Below, one piece after another: positions 47,207 to 60,964 of a DNA stretch of 64,000 nucleotides; the first letter of the stretch is position 1; the number at the start of each line of letters is the position of its first letter. The notes beneath the pieces are model-generated. The model worked only from the letters and a program-made list of their open reading frames with translations, did no database searches and was not told where the DNA came from. The stretch covers positions 496,001 through 560,000 of the forward strand of contig NZ_CVRM01000011.1 of assembly GCF_001258055.1 (NCBI RefSeq), written 5' to 3'. The stretch comes from Phaeobacter italicus. GTDB lineage: Bacteria; Pseudomonadota; Alphaproteobacteria; Rhodobacterales; Rhodobacteraceae. The translations under genes and the position numbers were made by a program.

Positions 47207-47236
47207 GGCGCGTGGGTTGAACCCACGCGCCTTTTT
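47207..47236 (+). terminator. Rho-independent terminator of the 41-aa ORF
   Basis: GGCGCGTGGGTT (47207-47218) pairs perfectly with AACCCACGCGCC (47220-47231) around a single base, so a few pairs must open to form the loop. Five T residues follow. Confidence 0.9.
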
Positions 47237-47352
47237 GTTGGTTTTGACAACAGCGAATAAACCCGATACGCACGTTTCAAAGCTGTTAAAAAATCGGGTT
47301 TTGAACGATGGTTCGGGGGAAAGTCGCGGGTAAATCCTGTGGAGGGCGCACA

Positions 47353-49701
47353 TTGGGTGCCCATATTTTGTATAAAAACGTATCTGCGGCAGCGCTGGCT
47401 GTTGCCCTGGGATTTGCCCTGGCGCCTGATTTTGCGGCCGCTCAGAGCTATAGTTTCACAAACGTTCAGGTTGAGGGCAATCAGCGCATTCAGACCTCGA
47501 CAATCGTTGCCTACACCGGCATCGAGCGTGGCAAATCCGTAAGCGCGGGCGAGTTGAATGACGCCTACCAGCGCATTCTGGACAGCGGTGTGTTCGAGAG
47601 TGTGGAAATCGTGCCGCGCGGCAACACGCTGGTCATCAAAGTCACCGAATTCCCGACCATCAGCCGGATCAGCTTTGAAGGCAACCGCCGCATCAAGGAT
47701 GACGCGCTGCTGGCGCTGATCGAGTCTTCGCCGCGCCGGGTCTTCAATCCGACCGTCGCAGAGCGCGACGCTGCCGCCCTGGCAGAGGCCTATGGTGCCC
47801 AGGGGCGTCTTGCTTCGACCGTGACGCCGCGCATCATCCGCCGCAGCGACAACCGCGTCGATCTGGTGTTTGAGATCTCTGAAGGCGACACCACTGAGGT
47901 GGAGCGCGTGTCCTTTGTGGGCAACCGGGTGTTCTCTGACCGCCGGCTGCGTCGGGTTCTGGAGACCAAACAGGCAGGCCTGCTGCGCACTTTCATTCGC
48001 GCTGATACCCTGATTGAGGATCGCCTGCAGTTCGACCGCCAGGTCCTGCGCGATTTCTACCTGTCGCGCGGTTATGTCGATGTGCGGGTCAACAGCACCA
48101 ACGCCGAAGTCACCGAAGAGCGCGATGGTGTGTTCCTTGTGGTTGATATCACCGAAGGCCAGCAGTTCACCTTTGGTGAGATTTCCGTCACCAGCGAGAT
48201 GTCAGAGGCAGACGCGGATGAGTTCCGCGAGGTCCTGCGTCTGCGCCCCGGCGTTGTCTACAATCCAGCGCTTGTCGAAAACGCGATCACCCGACTGGAG
48301 ACGCTCGCAATCCGCAAGGGGATCGACTTCCTGCGTGCCGAGCCGCGGGTCACGCGCAATGACCGTGATCTGACGCTGGATGTCGAGTTTGTCCTGACCC
48401 GTGGACCCCGCGTCTTTGTCGAGCGGATCGACATTGAAGGAAACACAACCACGCTGGATCGCGTCATCCGCCGCCAATTCCGCACGGTTGAGGGCGATCC
48501 CTTCAACCCTCGCGAAATCCGCGAAAGCGCAGAACGCATCCGCGCGCTCGGTTTCTTTGAAACTGCAGAGGTCGAAGTTCGCGAAGGCAGCTCGCCCAGC
48601 GAGGTTGTCGTTGATGTGGACGTGGTCGAACAACCAACCGGCTCGTTGAGCCTTGGCGGCGCGTATTCCGTCGATGATGGTTTTGGTCTGGCTTTGGGGT
48701 TGTCGGAAAACAACTTCCTGGGTCGCGGGCAGCGTCTGTCTTTCAATATCTCGACAGCGCAGGACGCCGAGGAATACACTCTTGGCTTCACCGAACCCTT
48801 CCTGCTTGGCCGCGATCTGCGGTTTGACTTGGATCTCGGTCTGGCCGAAACGGACTCCAGCTTCTCGGAGTATGACACCAAACGGGCATTCTTCTCGCCT
48901 GCGCTGACATTCAATACCTCGGAAAGCACCCGTCTTCAGGTCCGCTATACCTGGGATATGGATGAGATGATCAGCCGGGGGAATGACACGAACGGGACAC
49001 CGCTTGCAGGCCCGGTCGTTCGCAGCGAAATTGCGCAGGGCGAACAAAACGCCAGCACCATTGGCTTTACTTACACCTACGACAGCCGCCTGAACGGGTT
49101 GGATTCCAACCGCAGTTTCTTGTTTGAGGTTGGCGCCGATTACGCCGGGCTTGGCGGCGATCAGGAGTATGTGCGCACCACAGCCAAGATTGTTGCGCAG
49201 CGCCGCATCCTGAACGATGAAGTCACTCTGCGGGCAACCATCGAAGCAGGTGCCTTCAGCTGGCAGGGTGATGGCTTTAGCCGGTCGATTGATCGATTTG
49301 TTCTGTCCCCCAGCATTCTGCGCGGCTTTGAACCTGGTGGTGTTGGTCCGCGCGATCAGTCCTCCAATGGGGCGGGTGGCAATTACAACGACTTCCTCGG
49401 CGGCAACTATTACGCGGTCGCGCGTCTTGATGCAGAGTTCCCGCTGGGTCTTCCTGAAGAGATCGGTCTGCGGGGTGGTCTTTTCTATGACGTCGGCAAC
49501 CTGTGGGGGCTGAACAACGCCAACACCGGCGCATCCAGTGCAATTGTCGGGCGTGAAGGGTCGTTCCGCCACGTCGTCGGATTCTCGCTTCTGTGGACCA
49601 CCGGCTTTGGCCCGCTGCGCTTTAACTTCTCCAAAGCGCTCAAGAAAGAAGACTTCGATGAAGAACAGAACTTTGACCTGACCTTGCAGGCGCGGTTCTG
49701 A
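47353..49701 (+). CDS. bamA: Outer membrane protein assembly factor BamA
   Basis: A 782-aa Omp85 protein, the core of the BAM complex that inserts beta-barrels into the outer membrane. A signal peptide covers about residues 1-31 (NVSAAALAVALGFALAPDFAAA). Five POTRA domains (about 32-420) and a 16-strand barrel (about 425-782) follow, ending in the aromatic terminal signature LTLQARF. I prefer the TTG at 47353 because GGAGGG lies 6 bases upstream and the signal peptide then starts cleanly; an in-frame ATG at 47308 would add 15 residues. skp starts 5 bases after the stop. Confidence 0.95.
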   Translation: MGAHILYKNVSAAALAVALGFALAPDFAAAQSYSFTNVQVEGNQRIQTSTIVAYTGIERGKSVSAGELNDAYQRILDSGVFESVEIVPRGNTLVIKVTEFPTISRISFEGNRRIKDDALLALIESSPRRVFNPTVAERDAAALAEAYGAQGRLASTVTPRIIRRSDNRVDLVFEISEGDTTEVERVSFVGNRVFSDRRLRRVLETKQAGLLRTFIRADTLIEDRLQFDRQVLRDFYLSRGYVDVRVNSTNAEVTEERDGVFLVVDITEGQQFTFGEISVTSEMSEADADEFREVLRLRPGVVYNPALVENAITRLETLAIRKGIDFLRAEPRVTRNDRDLTLDVEFVLTRGPRVFVERIDIEGNTTTLDRVIRRQFRTVEGDPFNPREIRESAERIRALGFFETAEVEVREGSSPSEVVVDVDVVEQPTGSLSLGGAYSVDDGFGLALGLSENNFLGRGQRLSFNISTAQDAEEYTLGFTEPFLLGRDLRFDLDLGLAETDSSFSEYDTKRAFFSPALTFNTSESTRLQVRYTWDMDEMISRGNDTNGTPLAGPVVRSEIAQGEQNASTIGFTYTYDSRLNGLDSNRSFLFEVGADYAGLGGDQEYVRTTAKIVAQRRILNDEVTLRATIEAGAFSWQGDGFSRSIDRFVLSPSILRGFEPGGVGPRDQSSNGAGGNYNDFLGGNYYAVARLDAEFPLGLPEEIGLRGGLFYDVGNLWGLNNANTGASSAIVGREGSFRHVVGFSLLWTTGFGPLRFNFSKALKKEDFDEEQNFDLTLQARF

Positions 49702-49706
49702 TCGTA

Positions 49707-50345
49707 ATGAAGATGGCTGTGGACACACGGCACATGAGGGCGCTGGCGGGATGGCTGGCGCCTTTTGTGTGCGCGGTTGCGACGGTTTCCGGTACGGTGG
49801 CAAATGCACAGTCTCCGGGGCTGCCCGGCGTGGGCTTCTCCATGGGAGAACCATATCAGCTGGGTGCGCCACAAACGGGGCTTTTGACGATTCAGTCTGA
49901 CCGGCTTTATGCCGAGAGCGCCTTTGGTAAGCGCATCGCCCGCGAGCTGGAAGCAGAAGGCGCTGTTCTTACTGCAGAAAACCGCCGTATCGAGGCCGAA
50001 CTGCGGGCGGAGGAACTGGACCTTACCGCGCGTCGGACCGAAATGGACCCAGCGGCCTTTCGTGCGCTGGCTGATGCCTTTGACGAGAAGGTTCAGGAAA
50101 CCCGCCGCAGCCAGGACCGCAAACTGCGGGAGATCAATCAGATGGGCGAGGATGCCCGTCGCGAGTTTTTTGCCGCCTCATTGCCCATCCTTCAGCAGAT
50201 CATGCGTGAGGCAGGGGCCGGTGCGATCCTCGAACACGCCAGCGTGTTTCTCAGCTCGGATGCGTCGGATGTGACGGATCTGGCAATCGCTCGCATCAAT
50301 GACGTCCTGGGCGATGGGACAGCACCGGAAGACGGCAACGAATAG
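49707..50345 (+). CDS. OmpH/Skp-family periplasmic chaperone
   Basis: A 212-aa protein with a signal peptide (cleavage near residue 35, VANAQS). The remainder is a charged, helical coiled-coil body (about 65-170, rich in E/R/A) typical of Skp, which holds unfolded outer-membrane proteins during transit to BamA. Position directly after bamA supports the role. Several in-frame ATGs exist near the start (49707, 49713, 49734). Confidence 0.83.
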   Translation: MKMAVDTRHMRALAGWLAPFVCAVATVSGTVANAQSPGLPGVGFSMGEPYQLGAPQTGLLTIQSDRLYAESAFGKRIARELEAEGAVLTAENRRIEAELRAEELDLTARRTEMDPAAFRALADAFDEKVQETRRSQDRKLREINQMGEDARREFFAASLPILQQIMREAGAGAILEHASVFLSSDASDVTDLAIARINDVLGDGTAPEDGNE

Positions 50346-50452
50346 CCTGCACACTGTCACCGCTGCTGCGTCGTGGCAGGGCGGCCTACGCTTGCCCCGG
50401 CGGCGGGCAGTTGCTAGGACATAGTCAACATTCAGAAAACGGGAAAACCGCA

Positions 50453-50917
50453 ATGACAACCGAGCTGAAAAGCGCCGACATTCATCTGATCCAACGGATC
50501 CTGCCGCACCGCTACCCGTTCCTCCTGGTGGACAAGGTTGTCGAGATCGATGGCTATTCCTCGGCCTGCGGCATCAAGAATGTCACCATGAACGAGCCGC
50601 ATTTTCAGGGGCATTTCCCGGGAACGCCGATCATGCCGGGCGTCACCATCGTCGAAGCGATGGCCCAGACCGCCGGCGTGATGCTGGGCGTTGGCATGGA
50701 CATGATCGACACCGAGCTGCTGATCTACTTCATGAACATCGACAAGTGTAAATTCCGCCGCAAGGTCATCCCCGGTGATGTTCTGGAAATGCGGGTTGAA
50801 ACCACCCGTGGCAAGCCGGGCGGCAAGATTTTCAAATTCAAGGGTGTCGCAACCGTGGATGGCGAAGTCGCAGCAGAGGCCGAGTTCTCTGCCATGGTCG
50901 ATCTGCAAAAGGACTGA
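50453..50917 (+). CDS. fabZ: 3-hydroxyacyl-ACP dehydratase FabZ
   Basis: A 154-aa hotdog-fold enzyme that dehydrates 3-hydroxyacyl-ACP in fatty acid elongation. The catalytic histidine is in [15 protein letters not shown] (about residues 53-67), with the active-site glutamate in EAMAQTAGV, and [12 protein letters not shown] at the N-terminus. The ATG 50453 gives the usual length. lpxA starts 4 bases after it; FabZ shares its 3-hydroxyacyl-ACP substrate with lipid A synthesis. Confidence 0.96.
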   Translation: MTTELKSADIHLIQRILPHRYPFLLVDKVVEIDGYSSACGIKNVTMNEPHFQGHFPGTPIMPGVTIVEAMAQTAGVMLGVGMDMIDTELLIYFMNIDKCKFRRKVIPGDVLEMRVETTRGKPGGKIFKFKGVATVDGEVAAEAEFSAMVDLQKD

Positions 50918-50921
50918 TCGC

Positions 50922-51707
50922 ATGAGCCAGATCCATCCCAGCGCGGTGGTCGAAGAGGGGGCCAAGATCGGCGCGGACTGTATCATCGGTCCGTTCTGTC
51001 TGGTTGGCGCCGAGGTTGTTCTTGGTGACCGGGTTGAGCTGAAAAGCCATGTAGTCGTCACCGGCGATACCGAAATAGGGGCCGACACCATCGTCTTTCC
51101 CTTCGCCGTGCTGGGCGAGGTGCCGCAGGATCTGAAGTTCAAGGGCGAGAAGAGCCGCACCGTGATTGGGGAGCGCAATCGGATCCGCGAGCATGTGACG
51201 GTAAATGCCGGCACCGAAGGTGGCGGCGGCGTGACACGTATTGGGGACGACGGTCTGTTCATGGCCGGTTGCCACATCGCCCATGATGCGCAGATCGGCG
51301 ATCGGGTGATCGTGGTGAATTCGGCGGCTGTGGCCGGGCACTGTGTGCTGGAAGATGACGTGATCATCGGGGGGCTTTCCGGGATCCACCAATGGGTCCG
51401 CATCGGTCGGGGCGCCATTATCGGCGCGGTGACCATGGTGACAAACGATGTGATCCCATACGGTCTTGTGCAGGCTCCGCGCGGTGAACTGGATGGTCTC
51501 AACCTTGTTGGTCTCAAACGGCGTGGTGTGCAGCGCTCTGACATTACGGCGCTGCGTGCGGCCTTTCAGATGCTGGCGCAGGGTGAAGGCACCTTTCAGG
51601 AACGCGCCCGCCGACTGGGCGCTGAAACCGAAAGCGCCTATGTGCAGGAAATCGTCGAATTCATCACGGGCGAGAGCGATCGTTCTTTCCTGACTCCGGG
51701 GGGCTGA
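50922..51707 (+). CDS. lpxA: UDP-N-acetylglucosamine acyltransferase
   Basis: A 261-aa left-handed beta-helix enzyme that starts lipid A synthesis by 3-O-acylation of UDP-GlcNAc. Hexapeptide repeats fill about residues 4-185. The catalytic histidine lies in MAGCHIAHDAQIG (about residue 120). The C-terminal helical domain is complete. The ATG 50922 follows fabZ by 4 bases, and lpxI starts 4 bases after its stop. Confidence 0.96.
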   Translation: MSQIHPSAVVEEGAKIGADCIIGPFCLVGAEVVLGDRVELKSHVVVTGDTEIGADTIVFPFAVLGEVPQDLKFKGEKSRTVIGERNRIREHVTVNAGTEGGGGVTRIGDDGLFMAGCHIAHDAQIGDRVIVVNSAAVAGHCVLEDDVIIGGLSGIHQWVRIGRGAIIGAVTMVTNDVIPYGLVQAPRGELDGLNLVGLKRRGVQRSDITALRAAFQMLAQGEGTFQERARRLGAETESAYVQEIVEFITGESDRSFLTPGG

Positions 51708-51711
51708 GCAG

Positions 51712-52503
51712 GTGCTGGCACTTATTGCGGGCCAGGGGGCATTGCCTGCTGAACTGGCCCACCGTCTGAAAGACCGTCCGCTGGTCTGTGCAATGCGCGG
51801 CTCAGAACCGGACCACATCGAGGCAGAGCTGACTTTTCGCCTTGAACAGCTGGGCAGCTTTATCGCCCGGCTGACCGCCTCGGGGGTGACAGAGATTTGC
51901 CTCGCTGGCGCCGTGCGCAGACCGGCGATTGATCCGTCGGAAATTGATGCCGAAACCATGCCATTGGTGCCGATCCTGCAGGGCGCGATTGCCGCCGGTG
52001 ATGATGGCGCGCTGAGGGCGATCATCGGGATTTTCGAGCAGGCCGGGCTGAGCGTGCGCGCCGCGCATGAGGTGGCACCGGATCTGCTGATGGGCGAGGG
52101 CGTTCCGACGGAAATCCAGCCAGGTGAGCTGGATCGCCCGGACGCCGACCGTGGCGCCGAAGTTGTTGAGGCAATGAGCCGGGCAGATGTTGGTCAATCC
52201 TGTGCCATCCGCCGTGGCCAGGCCATTTCCGTCGAGAATCTTTTTGGCACCGACTGGATGTTGCGCGCCCTGGCCCAACGTCCGGATGGGACTGGCGGCT
52301 TGCTGTTCAAGGCGCCCAAACCCGACCAGGACCGGCGCGCCGATTTGCCCACGATTGGGCCGCAGACTGTTGAACTTGCCGCGCAGGCCGGGCTCTCTGG
52401 CATTGTGCTGGAGGCCGGCGGGGTGATCGTCTTGTCACAGGACGAGGTGATTGCAGCCTGCAATCGTCTGGGCCTGTTTCTCTGGCTGCGCCCCGCAGCA
52501 TGA
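51712..52503 (+). CDS. lpxI: UDP-2,3-diacylglucosamine diphosphatase LpxI
   Basis: A 263-aa DUF1009-family enzyme that replaces LpxH in many alphaproteobacteria, converting UDP-2,3-diacylglucosamine to lipid X. Family features include LALIAGQGALPAELA (residues 2-16) and GADxGxE-like spacing around LDRPDADRGAEVVE. The start is GTG at 51712. It overlaps lpxB by 4 bases, coupling successive steps of the pathway. Confidence 0.92.
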   Translation: MLALIAGQGALPAELAHRLKDRPLVCAMRGSEPDHIEAELTFRLEQLGSFIARLTASGVTEICLAGAVRRPAIDPSEIDAETMPLVPILQGAIAAGDDGALRAIIGIFEQAGLSVRAAHEVAPDLLMGEGVPTEIQPGELDRPDADRGAEVVEAMSRADVGQSCAIRRGQAISVENLFGTDWMLRALAQRPDGTGGLLFKAPKPDQDRRADLPTIGPQTVELAAQAGLSGIVLEAGGVIVLSQDEVIAACNRLGLFLWLRPAA

Positions 52504-53666
52504 GCTTGCGGGTTTTCATCCTTGCGGGGGAGCCTTCGGGCGACCGTCTGGGTGGGGCCCTGATGGCGGGTCTGCGCGCATTGCGCCCTGATGTGACCTT
52601 TGAGGGCATTGGCGGGCCGCTCATGGCAGAGCAGGGCCTGACCTCGCGGTTCGATATGTCCGAACTGTCGGTCATGGGGCTGGCAGAGGTGCTGCCGAAA
52701 TATCGTCATCTCAAACGCCGGATCCGCGAAACCGCCGATGCGGTGATCGAAAGTCGGCCGGATGTGATGATCACCATCGACAGTCCCGACTTCTCCCTGC
52801 GGGTTGCGGCACTGGTGAAAGACGCCTGCAACGTGCGCACTGTTCACTACGTTGCCCCATCTGTCTGGGCATGGCGCCCGAAACGCGCCCAGAAGATGGC
52901 CAAGGTGATCGACCATGTTCTGGCCCTGCTCCCGTTTGAGCCCCCTTATATGGAGGCTGCGGGCATGGAATGTGATTTTGTCGGCCATCCGGTGGTTGCG
53001 GAACCGCAGGCCAGTGCAGCAGAGATTGCAGCATTTCGCGCGGCGTATGATCTGGAGGATGCGCCGTTTGTTCTGGCCTTGCCCGGATCGCGTCGCTCTG
53101 AGGTGAGCCGCCTTGCACCGGTTTTCGGCGCCGCTCTGCGCCAGTTTCAGCAGACCCATGCCGAATACCGCATCGTGGTGCCTGCCGCCGCGCCGGTTGC
53201 CGATCTGGTGCGCGCAGAGCTGAGCGAATGGTCAGATACCGCACTGGTGATCGACCCCAACACGCTGGAGCCTGAGGTAGCCAAGGCCCACAAACGTGCA
53301 GCCTTCGCCGAGGCAGAGCTGGCCCTTGCAGCGTCTGGGACCGTCTCTCTCGAACTTGCGGCAGCCCGCACACCGATGGTGATTGCCTATAAATTCCAGT
53401 GGCTGACCTGGCAGATCATGCGCCGGATGGCGCTGATTGACACCGTGACGCTGGTCAATCTGGTCAGTGACACCCGCGTGGTTCCAGAGCGGCTTGGCCC
53501 GGACTGCACCCCTGACAAGATCGCCAGAGCGCTGAAAAAAGTGAAGGCAGACCCGACGGCGCAGGCCGCTGCGATGGCCACCACGATGGACCGTCTGGGA
53601 GAAGGCGGAGAGGCACCGGGCCTGCGCGCCGCGCGCGCGGTACTGGCGCGTCTGCCGCATAGCTGA
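52500..53666 (+). CDS. lpxB: Lipid-A-disaccharide synthase
   Basis: A 388-aa GT19 glycosyltransferase that joins lipid X to UDP-2,3-diacylglucosamine. The N-terminal motif is FILAGEPSGDRLGGALMAGL (residues 5-24), followed by FEGIGGPLM. The C-terminal half carries SGTVSLELAAARTPMVIAYK (about 280-299), typical of the nucleotide-binding face. It ends the bamA-lpxB unit; no strong terminator directly follows. Confidence 0.95.
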   Translation: MSLRVFILAGEPSGDRLGGALMAGLRALRPDVTFEGIGGPLMAEQGLTSRFDMSELSVMGLAEVLPKYRHLKRRIRETADAVIESRPDVMITIDSPDFSLRVAALVKDACNVRTVHYVAPSVWAWRPKRAQKMAKVIDHVLALLPFEPPYMEAAGMECDFVGHPVVAEPQASAAEIAAFRAAYDLEDAPFVLALPGSRRSEVSRLAPVFGAALRQFQQTHAEYRIVVPAAAPVADLVRAELSEWSDTALVIDPNTLEPEVAKAHKRAAFAEAELALAASGTVSLELAAARTPMVIAYKFQWLTWQIMRRMALIDTVTLVNLVSDTRVVPERLGPDCTPDKIARALKKVKADPTAQAAAMATTMDRLGEGGEAPGLRAARAVLARLPHS

Positions 53667-53819
53667 CGGTCTGCGCGCAATTCTAAAACTGTCTATGGGC
53701 TAACCTGATATCTGGTGGCACAACGAATGTGGCTAGCCAGATTTGGTGTGTTTGATGCGATTTTGGAAACAGACTGGTAAATTTCCACGGCCGCTCAGAG
53801 ATAAATCCTGACCAAAGTG

Positions 53820-53854
53820 TTAACGCCCCGACCTGCAGCGGAGCAGGGCGTTAA
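53820..53854. terminator. Stem-loop between convergent lpxB and mnmA
   Basis: TTAACGC (53820-53826) and GCGTTAA (53848-53854) enclose an inner CCTGC/GCAGG stem. Neither side has a good T-run, so it is a weak candidate. The TTAA ends also give a chance CtrA-like match. Confidence 0.4.
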
Positions 53855-53873
53855 CCTCATCTTAGTAAACGAC

Positions 53874-55019
53874 TCAGTTACCTTTCCAGATCCAGCCGCC
53901 GCCATAGATGCGAGAGCCTTCACCAGCATAGAAAACACAGGCCTGGCCGGGGGATACGCCTTCCTCTGGCGTCAAAAGCTCGACCTCGGCCTCGGTTTCG
54001 GAAATCGGGCGGATGATGGCCTCACGCGGGGGGCGGGTGGAGCGGACTTTGACCTTCAGGTGCCACTCCGGCTGGCTGGTAAACGGAGCGTCTCCAAGCC
54101 AGTTGATCTCGCGCACGGGGATGGTGCGGGTCGCCAGCATTTCTTTTGGCCCCACAACAACTTGCTTGTTATCCACATCCAGCTTGACCACGTATAGCGG
54201 TTCGCTCAGCCCGCCGATCCCAAGGCCACGGCGTTGGCCGATCGTATAGTGAATCACCCCGTTGTGCTGACCCAACACGCGGCCATCGGCATGAACGATT
54301 TCACCCGGTTCCGCCGCACCGGGACGCAATTTTTCGATCACGCTGGCATAATCGCCGTTTGGCACGAAACAGATATCCTGACTGTCAGGTTTGTCGGCCA
54401 CGGCCAGGCCGTACTGCGCGGCCATTTCGCGGGTGGCATCCTTGGACGGCAGATGGCCCAGCGGAAAGCGCAGGTAATCCAGCTGCTCAGGTGTCGTGGA
54501 AAACAGGAAATAGCTCTGGTCGCGATTGGCGTCTTCGGCGGAATGCAGTTCCGGTCCGTGGGCGCCCATCTTGCGCTGAATATAATGTCCGGTGGCCATG
54601 CAATCGGCTTCCAGATCGCGCGCGGTTTCCAGAAGATCCTTGAATTTCACTCGCTCGTTACAGCGGATGCAGGGGACCGGGGTTGCACCAGCCAGATAGC
54701 TGTCAGCGAATTCATCGATAACGGCATCCTTAAAAATGTTCTCATAATCGAGAACATAATGCGGGAATCCCCGTTCCTCCGCCACGCGGCGGGCATCGTG
54801 AATATCGATGCCGGCACAGCAGGCGCCCTTTTTTGCTAGCGCCGCTCCGTGGTCGTAAAGCTGCAGCGTCACACCCACCACATCATAGCCCTGATCGGCC
54901 AAATATGCAGCAACTACAGAGCTGTCGACGCCACCCGACATGGCCACGACCACCCGTGTTTCGGACGGGGGTTTGGCAAAGCCAAGCGAATTCAGCGGGG
55001 GATTGGACTCCTGCGCCAT
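53874..55019 (-). CDS. mnmA: tRNA-specific 2-thiouridylase
   Basis: A 381-aa enzyme that thiolates U34 of tRNA-Lys, -Glu and -Gln. The PP-loop is [17 protein letters not shown] (about residues 24-40). The catalytic cysteine pair lies in [10 protein letters not shown] (about 125) and [10 protein letters not shown] (about 225). It is convergent with lpxB and divergent from sciP. An extension of about 20 residues precedes the PP-loop core. Confidence 0.95.
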   Translation of the reverse strand: MAQESNPPLNSLGFAKPPSETRVVVAMSGGVDSSVVAAYLADQGYDVVGVTLQLYDHGAALAKKGACCAGIDIHDARRVAEERGFPHYVLDYENIFKDAVIDEFADSYLAGATPVPCIRCNERVKFKDLLETARDLEADCMATGHYIQRKMGAHGPELHSAEDANRDQSYFLFSTTPEQLDYLRFPLGHLPSKDATREMAAQYGLAVADKPDSQDICFVPNGDYASVIEKLRPGAAEPGEIVHADGRVLGQHNGVIHYTIGQRRGLGIGGLSEPLYVVKLDVDNKQVVVGPKEMLATRTIPVREINWLGDAPFTSQPEWHLKVKVRSTRPPREAIIRPISETEAEVELLTPEEGVSPGQACVFYAGEGSRIYGGGWIWKGN

Positions 55020-55093
55020 CAGGCACTCCTCGAAATCAGGGGGATAGACGCCGCAGAATATAGGAAAATCCTAACGATCCTCAAGGGGTGAGC

Positions 55094-55108
55094 TTCACCG
55101 GTCCTTAA
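55094..55108. promoter_or_regulatory. Possible CtrA-like box ahead of sciP
   Basis: TTCA-N7-TTAA (7 of 8 consensus bases), 57 bases upstream of the sciP start. A single match of this quality is weak; it gains some weight only from the neighbouring ctrA gene. Confidence 0.25.
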
Positions 55109-55165
55109 GGCGTTTGGGTGAAACATGGCGAACCACATTCGTTGATCCACACGAAGGAAACGGTG

Positions 55166-55444
55166 ATGTTCTTGAAGAAAGTTGATGGCCCGCGCGCTGT
55201 GACCTTGCCGGATGGCACGGTGATGACACGTGCGGATCTGCCGCCTGAGACGACCAGACGCTGGGTTGCGTCACGAAAGGCCGCGGTCGTGCGCGGTGTG
55301 CTCTATGGATTGATCCCCCAAAACGAGGCGATGCGCCGCTACGGGCTGAGCGAAGAGGAATTTCGCAGCTGGGTTTCAGCCGTCGCCGACTTTGGCGAAG
55401 ACGCGCTGAAGGCAACCCGATTGAAAGACTACCGCAAACAATGA
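55166..55444 (+). CDS. sciP: SciP-like CtrA inhibitor (DUF1153)
   Basis: A 92-aa DUF1153 protein. In Caulobacter, SciP binds CtrA-activated promoters and blocks CtrA-dependent transcription late in the cell cycle. The family core is visible as LPDGTVMTRADLPPETTRRW (about residues 15-34), followed by a helix-turn-helix-like segment RYGLSEEEFRSWVSAV. The ATG at 55166 has AAGGAAA upstream; the longer frame from 55118 lacks support. It lies 125 bases before ctrA on the same strand. Confidence 0.87.
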   Translation: MFLKKVDGPRAVTLPDGTVMTRADLPPETTRRWVASRKAAVVRGVLYGLIPQNEAMRRYGLSEEEFRSWVSAVADFGEDALKATRLKDYRKQ

Positions 55445-55454
55445 CGCAAAAATT

Positions 55455-55540
55455 TTAATCAGTCTTGAGCTAAAGGCGCAAATTAACCATCATGGTAACG
55501 GGCCGTTAACTTTTTTCCATCAAGGTTAACTCGACCTGAG
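55455..55540. promoter_or_regulatory. ctrA promoter region with repeated TTAA elements
   Basis: GTAA-N7-TTAA at 55495-55509 is a 7/8 CtrA box. Two GTTAAC palindromes (55505-55510, 55525-55530) are spaced 20 bp apart. TTAA-N7-TGAG occurs at 55455-55469 and again at 55526-55540. This density within 86 bases upstream of ctrA suggests autoregulation. Binding is inferred from pattern only. Confidence 0.45.
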
Positions 55541-55569
55541 GGAAACAGTGTACAGGCGGAGAAAATAAT

Positions 55570-56289
55570 ATGCGCATTCTTCTTGTTGAGGATGATCCGA
55601 CAACGGCGAAGAGCATTGAGTTGATGCTGACTCATGCGAACCTCAACGTGTATTCGACCGATCTCGGCGAAGAGGGGATCGATCTTGCAAAGCTCTATGA
55701 CTATGACCTGATCCTGCTGGATCTGGGCTTGCCGGATATGAACGGCCACGAGGTGCTGCGTCAGCTGCGGATGGCACGTATCGAAACCCCGATCCTGATC
55801 CTGTCCGGTGCAGATGACACCGAGAACAAGATCAAGGGATTTGGTTTTGGTGCGGACGATTACCTGACCAAACCGTTCCACCGCGAAGAGCTGGTGGCCC
55901 GTATCCATGCGATTATCCGTCGTTCCAAAGGACATTCGCAGTCGATCATCAACACCGGCAAGATCTCGGTTAATCTGGATGCCAAAACCGTGGAAGTGGG
56001 CGGCAAGGCCGTGCATCTGACCGGCAAGGAATACCAGATGCTGGAGCTTCTGAGCCTGCGCAAGGGGACGACCCTGACCAAGGAGATGTTCCTGAACCAC
56101 CTTTATGGCGGTATGGACGAGCCAGAGCTGAAGATTATCGACGTCTTCATCTGCAAACTGCGCAAGAAACTGAGCACCGCAACCGGTGGCGAGAACTACA
56201 TCGAAACCGTCTGGGGCCGTGGCTATGTGCTGCGCGATCCGCAGGACGACCAGATGACCGGCGGTCATCGCATGGCAGTGGGCGCCTGA
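55570..56289 (+). CDS. ctrA: Cell-cycle response regulator CtrA
   Basis: A 239-aa OmpR-type response regulator. The receiver domain (about residues 1-115) has the acidic pair in LLVEDDP, the phospho-accepting aspartate in [18 protein letters not shown] (about residue 51) and the switch lysine in YLTKPF. The winged-helix DNA-binding domain (about 125-230) ends GRGYVLRDP. CtrA controls cell-cycle, motility and, in Rhodobacterales, gene-transfer-agent genes. The ATG 55570 has GGAGA 7 bases upstream. The adjacent sciP gene encodes its inhibitor. Confidence 0.96.
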   Translation: MRILLVEDDPTTAKSIELMLTHANLNVYSTDLGEEGIDLAKLYDYDLILLDLGLPDMNGHEVLRQLRMARIETPILILSGADDTENKIKGFGFGADDYLTKPFHREELVARIHAIIRRSKGHSQSIINTGKISVNLDAKTVEVGGKAVHLTGKEYQMLELLSLRKGTTLTKEMFLNHLYGGMDEPELKIIDVFICKLRKKLSTATGGENYIETVWGRGYVLRDPQDDQMTGGHRMAVGA

Positions 56290-60794
<4,505 letters not shown>

Positions 60795-60799
60795 GGCCT

Positions 60800-60881
60800 G
60801 TTCCTCATTTGTTCCGGTCGTGCGGTTGCGATGTCCGGAACAAGATGTTCTCCTGTGTTCGCAAATGTTCTCATAAAGTTC
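60800..60881. promoter_or_regulatory. LexA (SOS) box array upstream of a 40-aa ORF
   Basis: Two exact GTTC-N7-GTTC boxes, the alphaproteobacterial LexA consensus, lie at 60800-60814 and 60867-60881. Additional GTTC units at 60847 and 60857 give four GTTC tetramers at 10/10/11-base spacing (60847, 60857, 60867, 60878), all on one helix face. A TTTACA at 60882-60887 overlaps the last box and could be a -35 element. The array ends 83 bases before the small ORF. Confidence 0.75.
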
Positions 60882-60964
60882 TTTACATGTCGGCCTGTAT
60901 GTGAGAACAAATAGGCAACAACACCGCCAGAGAGCGAACGCAAGACAGACAGGAGGCCAGAGCC

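Noticed and set aside
48202-49872. A 556-aa minus-strand frame.
   Set aside because: Antisense to bamA and skp; long antisense frames are common at this GC content.
53851-53865. TTAA-N7-TTAG, a 7/8 CtrA box.
   Set aside because: It lies in the stem-loop between two convergent genes, where no promoter is expected. Single 7/8 matches are expected tens of times per window.
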